DNA from: Aphodomonas sp964553125
Lineage (GTDB): Bacteria > Bacillota > Clostridia > Christensenellales > Aristaeellaceae
DNA: 30,688 nt
Assembly (NCBI GenBank): GCA_964553125.1
Contig: CAZKJW010000017.1
Coordinates: forward strand, 1 to 30,688
Direction of reading: 5' to 3'
Shown here: piece by piece, positions 15,243-22,948 of the stretch
How positions within the stretch are numbered: position 1 is the stretch's first letter
Layout: every line of letters begins with the position of its first letter
Made by a program: the position numbers and the translations under genes
The notes under the pieces: generated by a model
Database searches by the model: none
The model's input: the letters and a program-made list of their open reading frames with translations, nothing else
Told to the model about the DNA's origin: nothing

Positions 15243-16736
15243 TCACAGAAGGATGCAGATCATGCCGCCGTTGCCTTCGTTTACGATTTTTGTCAGCATT
15301 TCCTGCACCTTTTCCTGCGCGTCCTCCGGCATCTGCGCGAGCTTGTTGTTGAGCCCTTCGCGCACCATTTCATGCAGCGATTTGCCGAAGAAATTGGTGT
15401 TCCATATCTTTGCCGGATCGTTCTCAAACTCGGAAAGCAGATACTGCACGAACTCCTCGCTTTGCTGCTCCGTGCCGACAACGGGCGTGACTTCGGTTGT
15501 GATGTCCGTCTTGATCAGATGCAGCGACGATGCGCTGGCCTTCAGCCGGACGCCGAAGCGGTTCCCTTGCCGCACAATTTCCGGATCCTGTAGCGTCAGG
15601 TCGGAAAGCGCGGGCGCGACGAGCCCATAGCCGGTCTCGCGAACCGAATCGAGCGCATCGGAAATGCGGTCGTATTCGGTCTTGGCTGCAACCAGCTCCT
15701 TCAGAAGCGAAAGCAGATGCGCGTCGCCGCGGATTTCTGTCCCACATTCTTCGCCGAGAATCCGGTTGAAAAGCCCTTCTTTGAGCGGCAGCGTGAATTC
15801 TGCAAGCCCCTGCGAAAGCGAGGCGTCGCCAGCGCGAATCGGTTCGGTATACTCTGAACCGTCGAACGCTTCGGAGAATACGGCTGCGTCGCGCATTCGC
15901 AGCGTTTTCTGCGAGACGGAGCGCAGACGTTCCAGAAGCGACTGCGTCAGCCAGTGCTTTTCATCAAGCGCTTCCACCCATGCGGGCAGATCGATGTGCG
16001 CTTCGCGCAGGGGGAAAGCCAGCAGCATCTGCTCCAGCAGGCCGTTGATATCCTCGCCGGTCATGTTTTTTGCGTCGAGCGCGATGACCGGCGCGTCGTA
16101 TTTTCCCTCCAGCGAGGCTCGTAGTTTCTGCGTTTCCAGATCGTCCGGATGCGCGCTGTTGAGAACGACCGCAAACGGTTTTTCGAGCTGTTTGAGCTCG
16201 CGCACGACGCGTTCCTCCGCCTCCGTGTAAACGGGACGCGGAATGTCGGTTACGCTGCCGTCCGTCGTTACGACAAGACCGACTGTGCTGTGATCTGCGA
16301 TGACCTTGCGCGTGCCTGTTTCGGCTGCTTCTTCAAAGGGAATGTCCTCGTCGAACCACGGCGTATGCACCATGCGCGGCACGTCGTTTTCCTGCGTGCC
16401 AAGCACGCCTTTCACCAGATACCCCACGCAATCGACAAGCCGGACGCGCGCTTTTTTGTCCGCGACAGCGATTTCTGCCGCTTCGTCCGGAACAAATTTC
16501 GGCTGTGTGGTCATGATGGTTTTTCCTGAACCGCTTACGGGAAGCGCGTCCACAGCGCGGGCGCGTTTATAGGGATCGTTTTGCAGCGGAAGCACCATCT
16601 GCTCCATGAAGCGCGTGATAAAGGTCGATTTGCCTGTGCGAACCGGGCCGACGACGCCGATGTAGATTTCACCGTCCGTCCGTTCTGCCATATCCCGATA
16701 TAGGTTGAAGCCCGCGGTAGTTTCCCTCGCCTCCAA
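15243..16736 (-). CDS. spoIVA: Stage IV sporulation protein A (spore coat morphogenetic ATPase)
   Basis: I choose a TTG at 16736: GGAGGTGA lies five bases upstream, and the product (MEARETTAGFNLYRDMAERTDG...) then aligns with B. subtilis SpoIVA (MEKVDIFKDIAERTGG...). This gives 497 residues, against about 492 in B. subtilis. The Walker A motif is GPVRTGKS (residues 30-37). SpoIVA uses ATP to polymerise into the basement layer of the spore coat around the forespore, on the mother-cell side. The C-terminus (GNGGMICILL) is the conserved membrane-targeting end. A sigma-E-like promoter lies immediately upstream. It is monocistronic here, followed by the tRNA-Leu promoter. This gene is strong evidence that the organism can form endospores. 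Confidence 0.97.
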   Translation of the reverse strand: MEARETTAGFNLYRDMAERTDGEIYIGVVGPVRTGKSTFITRFMEQMVLPLQNDPYKRARAVDALPVSGSGKTIMTTQPKFVPDEAAEIAVADKKARVRLVDCVGYLVKGVLGTQENDVPRMVHTPWFDEDIPFEEAAETGTRKVIADHSTVGLVVTTDGSVTDIPRPVYTEAEERVVRELKQLEKPFAVVLNSAHPDDLETQKLRASLEGKYDAPVIALDAKNMTGEDINGLLEQMLLAFPLREAHIDLPAWVEALDEKHWLTQSLLERLRSVSQKTLRMRDAAVFSEAFDGSEYTEPIRAGDASLSQGLAEFTLPLKEGLFNRILGEECGTEIRGDAHLLSLLKELVAAKTEYDRISDALDSVRETGYGLVAPALSDLTLQDPEIVRQGNRFGVRLKASASSLHLIKTDITTEVTPVVGTEQQSEEFVQYLLSEFENDPAKIWNTNFFGKSLHEMVREGLNNKLAQMPEDAQEKVQEMLTKIVNEGNGGMICILL

Positions 16737-16760
16737 ACCCGTCACCTCCGTTTCAACGGA

Positions 16761-16790
16761 AGCATATGAGCGGGCGCAGACAAAAATGAC
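16761..16790 (-). promoter_or_regulatory. Candidate sigma-E promoter of spoIVA
   Basis: On the minus strand, GTCATTTT (16783-16790) and CATATGCT (16761-16768) are separated by 14 bases. They match the B. subtilis sigma-E consensus (GKMATATT-N14-CATACAMT) at seven and six of eight positions. The predicted start would give a leader of about 18 bases holding the GGAGGTGA ribosome site. Confidence 0.6.
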
Positions 16791-16827
16791 GCGCAGCGCA
16801 GAAGGAATGTCCGGCACGGGCGGACGT

Positions 16828-16856
16828 TTGCATTTTGCAGGATATTATGCTATAGT
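16828..16856 (+). promoter_or_regulatory. sigma-A type promoter of the 155-residue membrane protein gene
   Basis: TTGCAT (16828-16833) and TATAGT (16851-16856) are 17 bases apart, 26 bases upstream of the GTG start. The site is divergent from the spoIVA promoter. Confidence 0.6.
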
Positions 16857-16882
16857 ATAGTCGCCAAGAAAGGGGTGTAACC

Positions 16883-17350
16883 GTGTACTGGTTCCGAAAA
16901 GAAAAGCCCGGCATGAGCAAAAAAACGCGCGATATTCTCATCCTCGCGCTTGCAGCCGCCATCATTCTGGATGCCGTTCTGGCCGCTGTGCTTCTGTCCG
17001 GTTCTACGAGCGATACCAAGCTATCCGATACGCTGGTTTCCTATTCGCGAAGCGACGTTTCCAACGCGCGCGCGACGGCCACGCAGCTTTCTCGCAACGG
17101 CGGCTCCTACACGACGCAGCTGCTGGGCGACATGAAGCAGTATCTTTACGGTCTTGACCAGATCAATCTGCTTTCGCAGGCGCTGCTGGGCAGGCTGTTG
17201 TATTCGCAAAGCGCGATTGACGCGGCGATGACCGCCGTGGAGCAATGCGAAACAAAAACGTTGGCAGGGCAGGCGATGGACGAACCGCTGTCCGAGCTGT
17301 GGACGCACATTAACTTGCTGGAACAGCAGGCGGCTGCACTGACGGAATAA
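16883..17350 (+). CDS. Small membrane-anchored protein of unknown function
   Basis: A 155-residue protein that I do not recognise. A GTG start is favoured by AAAGGGGTG just upstream; an ATG at 16913 is an alternative without a good ribosome site. A short basic N-terminus (YWFRKEKPGMSKKTRD) precedes one transmembrane segment, about 19-40 (ILILALAAAIILDAVLAAVLL). About 110 residues, predicted helical and outside the membrane, follow (ATATQLSRNGGSYTTQLLGDMKQYLYGLDQINLLSQALLG). The gene lies alone between spoIVA and an SH3b gene, with its own promoter and terminator. No domain is visible, so no function is offered. Confidence 0.78.
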   Translation: MYWFRKEKPGMSKKTRDILILALAAAIILDAVLAAVLLSGSTSDTKLSDTLVSYSRSDVSNARATATQLSRNGGSYTTQLLGDMKQYLYGLDQINLLSQALLGRLLYSQSAIDAAMTAVEQCETKTLAGQAMDEPLSELWTHINLLEQQAAALTE

Positions 17351-17355
17351 TTGTG

Positions 17356-17383
17356 AAAAAAGCCCGCTCTTCCGGGCTTTTTT
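17356..17383 (+). terminator. Terminator after the 155-residue membrane protein gene
   Basis: AAAAAAGCCCG, a six-base loop, then CGGGCTTTTTT: a 5-bp GC stem extended by A-T pairs, with a T-run at 17378-17383. Confidence 0.9.
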
Positions 17384-17385
17384 GT

Positions 17386-17415
17386 TTGACGAATGACAGT
17401 GCGCCGCGGTAGAAT
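17386..17415 (+). promoter_or_regulatory. sigma-A type promoter of the four-repeat SH3b gene
   Basis: TTGACG (17386-17391) and TAGAAT (17410-17415) are 18 bases apart, directly after the preceding terminator and 38 bases before the TTG start. Confidence 0.65.
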
Positions 17416-17453
17416 ATGAATATCAATAAACGCGCGAAAGGGGCGAATACAAA

Positions 17454-18410
17454 TTGAAACGAGCCGTTACTTTCGGACTTGTTCTTATATGTTCGCTTCT
17501 TGTTTTCGGCTGCTGCGCAGCGGAGGAGAGCGGCGCTGCAATCGACGCGCTGCTGAACGCCTCCGACGGCGCAGAATGCGTGATTGTCCGGAGCGCGCCC
17601 AGCGCGCAAGCTGAATCCTTGGGCGCGTATTACAGCGGAATTGCAGTTCAGATGCTTGAGGATTTGAGTAATGGGTGGGTTCGCGTCCGCATTGGAAACG
17701 TTGGGATTGTTGAAGGATACGTGAAGAAGGAATGCCTGCAATTTGAAACAGAACGGCAGACTGCTTCCATTGCGCCGACGTATAAGTCGCTCAGCAGCGG
17801 CTGGGAACTCTTTCATGCCCGCGATGTTAACGGAGACTATACCATGTACGGCTACGGGCACACGGTCACTCTTTTGGGATATACGTCCGAGTGGTGGCAC
17901 ATTCGGGTTGGAGAAAAAACAGGTTTTGTGTCAGCGGGCGCCGATGCATTTGAACAGCTGACAGGCCGCTATTACGCCGGATATACCATAGCGCAAGTCA
18001 ATAACCCCGACCCGAATGATCGGTTGAATCTGCGCGTGGAAAAATCGGTGCGCAGCAAATCACTCGGAAAATACTACAACGGCTGTATTGTCGCTGTTCT
18101 TGACAAAGGGAATGACGGCTGGAGCAAAGTCCGTATCGGAAATCTTGACGGATACATGAAAAATGAGTTTCTGGACTTTGACTTTCCAAACGAAAAGCGA
18201 ACCGAAGCGCTTCCGGAAGTCCGCGTCAGAAACGCAAATGGAGAGGACGCAAATCTTCGCCGGAAAGCTGCGTCGAGCGCCGATATCATTGCGCTTTATC
18301 CAAACGGAACAAGGGCGCAGGTATTGGGCGTGACGGAAACATGGTATCATGTGCAGATCGATGGAGAAACCGGCTTTATTCTAGCAAGGTATCTGGATCG
18401 GCAGCTGTAA
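17454..18410 (+). CDS. Secreted protein with four SH3b repeats
   Basis: 318 residues from a TTG start with AAAGGGGCG upstream. The N-terminus (KRAVTFGLVLICSLLVFGC) is a signal peptide. Cys20 in VFGC could be a lipobox of poor fit, so lipoprotein or freely secreted are both open. The rest is four bacterial SH3 (SH3b) units. They run about 38-100 (VIVRSAPSAQAESLGAYYSG...WVRVRIGN...GYV), 107-165 (more divergent; WWHIRVGEKTGFV), 178-244 (LNLRVEKSVRSKSLGKYYNG...WSKVRIGNLDGYM) and 252-316 (ANLRRKAASSADIIALYPNG...WYHVQIDGETGFI). SH3b domains bind peptidoglycan peptides or act as targeting modules; there is no catalytic domain. A second SH3b protein lies at 28588. Immediate downstream genes are the murB group, but that start has its own ribosome site after 74 bases. 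Confidence 0.85.
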   Translation: MKRAVTFGLVLICSLLVFGCCAAEESGAAIDALLNASDGAECVIVRSAPSAQAESLGAYYSGIAVQMLEDLSNGWVRVRIGNVGIVEGYVKKECLQFETERQTASIAPTYKSLSSGWELFHARDVNGDYTMYGYGHTVTLLGYTSEWWHIRVGEKTGFVSAGADAFEQLTGRYYAGYTIAQVNNPDPNDRLNLRVEKSVRSKSLGKYYNGCIVAVLDKGNDGWSKVRIGNLDGYMKNEFLDFDFPNEKRTEALPEVRVRNANGEDANLRRKAASSADIIALYPNGTRAQVLGVTETWYHVQIDGETGFILARYLDRQL

Positions 18411-18484
18411 CTGCGTATCCGGTTTGGAAAAATGGATCAGGATATCCAGCGAAAAGATTTCTTTGCTTGCGGAGGGGTGGACTG

Positions 18485-19378
18485 TTGAATTCAGTGATTT
18501 CCGCGCTGTGCGCGGAGGGGATTGCGGCGCGCGAAAACGTGCCGATGTGGGAATATACGACGCTGCGCGTGGGCGGCCCTGCGGCTGTTTTTGTTGAGCC
18601 TTCCAGCGCGGAAGCGCTTGCGCGCGCTTTGCAAATTGCAAAAGAGAACGCGCTCAACACGCTGATTGTCGGAAATGGGTCGAATCTGCTCATTCGCGAC
18701 GCCGGCTTTGACGGTATGGTCGTGCATATCGGCGAAAAGATGGGCGGCGCTGTCTGCGAAGGGAATCTGCTTCGCGTTGGCGCGGGCACAACGTTGACGG
18801 CGGCCGCGCTGACGGCGCAGCGCGCAGGGCTTTCGGGCATGGAGCCGCTTTCCGGAATCCCCGGAACGTGCGGCGGCGCGGTGTATATGAACGCGGGCGC
18901 GTATGGCGCGGACGTGGCGGCCCTTCTGAAAAGCGCAACGCTGCTTTCTCCGGATGGAAAAGCGGCGGAGGTTCCCGCAGAGGCGCTGAGGCTTAGCTAT
19001 CGTCACAGCCGGATGATGGAGACGGGAGAGATCGTGCTGGGCGCCGTGTTTTCGCTCACGCCGGGCAACGGCGCGCAGATTGCGGCGGACATGCGTTCCT
19101 ATGCCGCGAAGCGGCGCGAAAAACAGCCTGTGACGCTTCCGAGCGCCGGCAGCTTTTTCAAGCGTCCACAGGGGCATTTTGCGGGCGCGCTGATTGAAAA
19201 CGCCGGGCTGAAGGGCGCGCGGGTCGGCGGCGCTGCGGTTTCGGAGTTGCACGCCGGATTCCTCGTGAATGTCGGCAACGCAACGGCGCAGGATTTTCTT
19301 GGTCTGGCGGCGCTGGTGAAAAAGCGTGTTTACGAAACGAGCGGCGTTGAGATTGAACCGGAGGTGCGGATCATCTGA
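18485..19378 (+). CDS. murB: UDP-N-acetylenolpyruvoylglucosamine reductase MurB
   Basis: 297 residues from a TTG start with GGAGG nine bases upstream; the longer in-frame ORF would overlap the SH3b gene and is rejected. MurB is the NADPH- and FAD-dependent enzyme that makes UDP-N-acetylmuramate in peptidoglycan precursor synthesis. FAD-domain signatures are present: TTLRVGGPA, LIVGNGSNLLI, GAGTTLTAAAL, GIPGTCGGAVYMNAGAYG. The catalytic-serine motif is GSFFKRP and the C-terminal glutamate is in EPEVRII. The arrangement is type II MurB, the form of Gram-positives. The stop overlaps the rapZ start (TGATG), so murB heads a tight murB-rapZ-whiA-HPr cluster. I see no convincing promoter in the 74 bases before it, so read-through from the SH3b gene is possible. 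Confidence 0.96.
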   Translation: MNSVISALCAEGIAARENVPMWEYTTLRVGGPAAVFVEPSSAEALARALQIAKENALNTLIVGNGSNLLIRDAGFDGMVVHIGEKMGGAVCEGNLLRVGAGTTLTAAALTAQRAGLSGMEPLSGIPGTCGGAVYMNAGAYGADVAALLKSATLLSPDGKAAEVPAEALRLSYRHSRMMETGEIVLGAVFSLTPGNGAQIAADMRSYAAKRREKQPVTLPSAGSFFKRPQGHFAGALIENAGLKGARVGGAAVSELHAGFLVNVGNATAQDFLGLAALVKKRVYETSGVEIEPEVRII

Positions 19379-20265
19379 TGCGATACATTCTTTTGACGGG
19401 GCTTTCCGGCGCGGGAAAATCGACCTGTCTGCGTTATTTTGAGGACCGCGATTGTCCATACGTGGACAACCTGCCGCCGACAATGGCGGCGCGGTTCATT
19501 GAGGTCTGGGGCGAGCAGAACTGCGCGGAGTGGGTCGTCTTTTCGGCGGACGTCCGCAGCAAAGGGCTTTTTGACGCGTTCGCGCTTGAAAAAATGATTG
19601 CCGCCATCCGCGAAAACGGCACCGATCTGCGCGTGCTCTTTCTCGAGGCGGACGACCAGACGCTGCTCAATCGCTTCAAGGAAACCCGCCGCGAGCATCC
19701 GCTGACAAGCGAGGCGGGAAGCCTTTCTGCGGCCATCGCCATGGAACGCGAACGAATGCAGCCGCTCCGCGAAACAGCGGATTTTATCATCGACACCACG
19801 GGCGTGAAGCCGGCGGAGCTTCGCGAAAAGCTGGCAGAAGCGCTGTTTTCGCACGAGGAAACGGCGGCGCATATTCAGACGGAGATCATGTCGTTCGGGT
19901 TCAAACGCGGCATCATCAAGGACGCCGACCTGCTGCTGGACGTGCGTTTTCTGCCGAACCCGTTTTATATTCACAGCATCCGTCAGCAGACCGGACTGCA
20001 GAGCGGCGTGCGGGATTTCGTTCTCGGCGCGCCCGTGACGCAGGAGTTTCTTGAGAAAGAGACGGATCTTCTGGCGTTCCTTCTGCCGAATTATGAGCGA
20101 GAGGGCAAGCGCAGGCTTGTCATCGGCGTAGGCTGCACGGGCGGGATGCACCGCTCCGTCGCAATTGCGGAGGAATTGGGAAGACGGCTGCGCGCACAGG
20201 GATTTGCCGTGGACGTGCGGCATCGCGACATCGAGCTTGAACAGGAGAATGTCAGACGGCTATGA
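19378..20265 (+). CDS. rapZ: RNase adapter / nucleotide-binding protein RapZ (YvcJ)
   Basis: A 295-residue protein of the RapZ/YvcJ family. The N-terminal P-loop is GLSGAGKST (residues 6-14), followed by PYVDNLPP, a family signature. The C-terminal half (FKRGIIKDADLLLDVRFLPNP, then GVGCTGGMHRSVAIAEEL) is the domain that in E. coli senses glucosamine-6-phosphate and guides RNase E to GlmZ. In Firmicutes the protein binds and hydrolyses GTP/ATP and its target is unclear. Its start overlaps the murB stop and its stop overlaps the whiA start (ATGA). Contact with amino-sugar metabolism suits its position next to murB. Length is normal for the family. Confidence 0.96.
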   Translation: MRYILLTGLSGAGKSTCLRYFEDRDCPYVDNLPPTMAARFIEVWGEQNCAEWVVFSADVRSKGLFDAFALEKMIAAIRENGTDLRVLFLEADDQTLLNRFKETRREHPLTSEAGSLSAAIAMERERMQPLRETADFIIDTTGVKPAELREKLAEALFSHEETAAHIQTEIMSFGFKRGIIKDADLLLDVRFLPNPFYIHSIRQQTGLQSGVRDFVLGAPVTQEFLEKETDLLAFLLPNYEREGKRRLVIGVGCTGGMHRSVAIAEELGRRLRAQGFAVDVRHRDIELEQENVRRL

Positions 20266-21212
20266 AATCATTTTCCGCCCGCGCAAAGGACGCGGTGGCG
20301 CGCGCGGACGACTTTGACAAACTGAAATCCTGCTGCCGCCGCGCAGAGCTGACGGGCTTTGCGCTTGGCTGCGGCACGCCCATGCTTGTAGGCGGCGAAG
20401 GCATTTGCTTCAGCATGCGCACGGAGCACGCCGCTTCGGCGCGCCGCGCCGTGCAGATCATCCGCGCGGAATTTTCGGAGCAGCCGGTGCTGCGCATTGT
20501 GCGCGCGGCAAGGCTTGGCGGCCGCACGGCGTTTGAAGTGCGCCTTACGGCAGACTGCACGCGAAAGGTGCTTCACGGCTGCGACATCAGCATTTCTGAG
20601 ATGACGATTCCAAAGAAATGCCTGCTGAAAAAATGCTGCCGCGCCTCGTTCCTGCGCGGGCTGTTTCTGGCCTGCGGCACGATCGCTTCGCCGGAGAGCG
20701 GATACCAAATGGAGTTCCTTCTGGCGGCGGAGAGCACGGCGGAGGCTGTGACGCGCTTTCTGCGCGCGTTCTGCGGCGTTCGTGCGGGCATGTCCGTGCG
20801 CAAGGGGGCGAATATTGTCTATATCCGGGACAGCGAATCGCTGATCCGGCTGCTTTCCATGATCGGCGCGAACGCGGCGATTCTGGAAATAGAGAACGTA
20901 AAAATTATGAAAGACGCGCGGAACCGCGCCAACCGGGCGGCCAACTGCGATGCGGCAAACATCGCAAAGGTCGTTGGCACGGCGGACAGAAACCTTCGCT
21001 CGATCGAGAAAATCCGGAGCACCGTGGGCTTGCAGGCGCTTCCGGACGCGCTGCGGGAGATCGCCGTTTTGCGCGCCGATCATGCGGAAGCGACGCTTGA
21101 GGAGCTGGGCGCATTGATGAGCCCGCCGCTCGGGAAGTCGGGGGTTTTTCACCGGCTGCGCCGGTTGGACGATTACGCCGCGTCTCTGGAAGAGAAAGGA
21201 GACGGAGGCTGA
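20262..21212 (+). CDS. whiA: DNA-binding protein WhiA
   Basis: A 316-residue WhiA. The N-terminal two thirds is the degenerate LAGLIDADG homing-endonuclease fold, with CCRASFLRGLFLACGTIASPESGYQMEF as a conserved landmark. The C-terminal helix-turn-helix follows NRANRAANCDAANIAKVVGTADRNL and ends with LEELGALMSPPLGKSGVFHRLRRL, both typical. WhiA is required for sporulation septation in Streptomyces and affects cell division and chromosome segregation in B. subtilis. It overlaps rapZ by four bases and is followed after two bases by the HPr paralogue. The gene yvcK, usually between rapZ and whiA in Firmicutes, is absent here. Confidence 0.97.
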   Translation: MKSFSARAKDAVARADDFDKLKSCCRRAELTGFALGCGTPMLVGGEGICFSMRTEHAASARRAVQIIRAEFSEQPVLRIVRAARLGGRTAFEVRLTADCTRKVLHGCDISISEMTIPKKCLLKKCCRASFLRGLFLACGTIASPESGYQMEFLLAAESTAEAVTRFLRAFCGVRAGMSVRKGANIVYIRDSESLIRLLSMIGANAAILEIENVKIMKDARNRANRAANCDAANIAKVVGTADRNLRSIEKIRSTVGLQALPDALREIAVLRADHAEATLEELGALMSPPLGKSGVFHRLRRLDDYAASLEEKGDGG

Positions 21213-21214
21213 CC

Positions 21215-21478
21215 ATGGTTCGTCGGAAAATCGAAGTTGCAAAGGGATGCGCGCTTCGCTCGCAGCCTGCGGCGGAGCTTGTCCGCGCGGCGTGCGAGTT
21301 TGAGGCGCGCGTCCGCATTGTGGACGGCGACAAAACCGTCAACGCGAAATCGATGATGGGCGTGCTGTCGCTGGGAACGCCGCAGACGGACGCGCTGTTC
21401 ATCGAAACGGAAGGCGCCGATGAGGCGCCGGCCGCGGAAAAGCTGCTGCCGCTCGTGCGCAGACTTTACCAAGGTTGA
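21215..21478 (+). CDS. HPr paralogue with Arg15 and Ser46 (Crh-like regulatory HPr)
   Basis: An 87-residue HPr fold. In normal HPr, His15 in the GLHARPA motif takes phosphate from Enzyme I. Here the matching stretch is CALRSQPA and residue 15 is Arg. The regulatory serine is kept at exactly position 46 (NAKSMMGVLSLG), the site HPr kinase modifies. That combination, no His15 but Ser46, is the signature of B. subtilis Crh, where residue 15 is Gln. The protein should be inert in sugar transport but could act as a CcpA co-effector or another Ser46-phosphate signal. The gene follows whiA by two bases with GGAGG before the ATG; the same neighbourhood holds crh in B. subtilis. I leave the symbol blank because residue 15 differs from Crh. 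Confidence 0.85.
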   Translation: MVRRKIEVAKGCALRSQPAAELVRAACEFEARVRIVDGDKTVNAKSMMGVLSLGTPQTDALFIETEGADEAPAAEKLLPLVRRLYQG

Positions 21479-21530
21479 CAAAAAATATACAAAATTTCAT
21501 CCAAAGCAGGTCAAGAAGGGGTTTTTACTC

Positions 21531-21559
21531 TTGCGCTTTCAACGGCGCAATGGTATACT
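21531..21559 (+). promoter_or_regulatory. sigma-A type promoter of the 2-oxoacid dehydrogenase operon
   Basis: TTGCGC (21531-21536) and TATACT (21554-21559) are 17 bases apart, 48 bases before the E2 start. The 129 bases between the HPr gene and E2 contain no clear terminator. Confidence 0.6.
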
Positions 21560-21607
21560 TGAGATTGGAATGTTGGACGATCATACTACAAAGAGGAGGA
21601 ACGCGTG

Positions 21608-22948
21608 ATGGTCCCGATTATCATGCCGCGCCAAGGTCAGAGCGTGGAAAGCTGTATCATCACCAAGTGGCACAAGAAAGTTGGAGATCAGGTTGCCCCT
21701 GGCGAAATCCTTTTCTCCTACGAAACCGACAAAGCCGCCTTTGACGAGGAAGCGAAGGATGCGGGCGTGCTGCTCGCCATTCTGCGTGGAGAAGGCGACG
21801 ATGTGCCGTGCCTTGAGAATGTCGCCGTGATCGGCGAGGCGGGGGAAGACCCGTCCGCTTTTATGAAGAAAGACGAAGCGCCGGCGAAGACCGAAGAAGC
21901 CGCTGCGCCCGCCGTTGAAGAAAAGAAAACCGAAACCGCGCCCGCTGCCGTGACCGGCGAAAAGGCCGAAGGCAAGATTTCGCCGCGCGCCCGCGCGCTG
22001 GCCGAAAAGTCCGGCGCGGATCTGTCGCTTGCGCTGCCCACCGGCCCGCACGGCCGCGTCATTGCGCGCGATGTGCAGAAGCTCATCGACGAGGGCAAGG
22101 TTGTCACGCCTGCTGCGCGCGGCGAAGCCGCCCCTGGCATGGAAGGCACGGGGCTTGGCGGCCGCGTTTCGCTGCACGATCTGAACAAGCCCGCCGCGGC
22201 CGAAGCCGTCGCCGCGCCTGTCGAGCAGCCGGAAACGTGGGAAGAAAAGATTCCCAACATCCGCAAGGTCATTGCCAAGCAGATGCACCAGTCGCTTTCC
22301 GAAATTCCGCAGCTTACGCACACCCTGGCGTTCGACGCCACGCAGATTCTTGCGCTGCGCAAGATGTTCAAGGAAAACGGCGAGAAGTTCGGCATGAACG
22401 GCATCACCATCGGCGATCTGGTCGTCTATGCGGCCAGCCGCACGCTGATGCAGCCGGAGCACGCCGCGCTCAACGCGCATTTTCTCGGCGACACGATGCG
22501 CTATTTCCGCAACGTGCAGATGGGCATCGCAGTGGACACGCCGCGCGGCCTGATGGTTCCGACCCTGCGCGACGCGAACAAAAAGTCGCTGCTTGAAATC
22601 TCCAAGGAGACCAAGGAGCTTGCCAACGCCTGCAAGCAGGGCTCGATCAGCCCCGATCTGCTTTCCGGCGCGAGCTTCACCGTGTCCAATGTCGGCGTGT
22701 ACGGCGTGGAGAGCTTCACGCCCGTTATCAACCCGCCGCAGACCGGCATCCTCGGCGTTTGCGCCCTGCAGGATCGTGTCCGCCCCGGCAAGGACGGTCA
22801 GCCTGAATTCTACAAGGCCATGACGCTTTCTCTCACCTATGACCACCGCGCACTGGACGGCTCGCCCGCCAGCCGCTTCATGCGCGACCTGAAGCACAAC
22901 CTTGAAAACATCCAGTTGCTGTTGGGAGGCGGAAGCTATCATGCATGA
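21608..22948 (+). CDS. 2-oxoacid dehydrogenase complex E2 (dihydrolipoyl acyltransferase)
   Basis: 446 residues from the ATG at 21608, with AGAGGAGG at good spacing. There is one lipoyl domain (residues 1-75) with lipoyl Lys42 in ETDKAA, then an Ala/Pro/Glu-rich linker. A peripheral subunit-binding domain follows at about 120-160 (KISPRARALAEKSGADLSLALPTGPHGRVIARDV), where E1 or E3 docks. The catalytic domain runs from about 215 to the end, with the active-site pattern TYDHRALDG. E2 is the core that carries acyl groups from E1 and hands them to CoA. The substrate (pyruvate, acetoin or branched-chain 2-oxoacids) cannot be decided from sequence. The stop overlaps the E3 start by eight bases. 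Confidence 0.93.
   Translation: MVPIIMPRQGQSVESCIITKWHKKVGDQVAPGEILFSYETDKAAFDEEAKDAGVLLAILRGEGDDVPCLENVAVIGEAGEDPSAFMKKDEAPAKTEEAAAPAVEEKKTETAPAAVTGEKAEGKISPRARALAEKSGADLSLALPTGPHGRVIARDVQKLIDEGKVVTPAARGEAAPGMEGTGLGGRVSLHDLNKPAAAEAVAAPVEQPETWEEKIPNIRKVIAKQMHQSLSEIPQLTHTLAFDATQILALRKMFKENGEKFGMNGITIGDLVVYAASRTLMQPEHAALNAHFLGDTMRYFRNVQMGIAVDTPRGLMVPTLRDANKKSLLEISKETKELANACKQGSISPDLLSGASFTVSNVGVYGVESFTPVINPPQTGILGVCALQDRVRPGKDGQPEFYKAMTLSLTYDHRALDGSPASRFMRDLKHNLENIQLLLGGGSYHA

Noticed and set aside
18341..18484. N-terminal extension of MurB to an ATG at 18341
   Set aside because: It would overlap the SH3b gene by 70 bases and lacks MurB-like sequence; the TTG at 18485 has a good GGAGG site.
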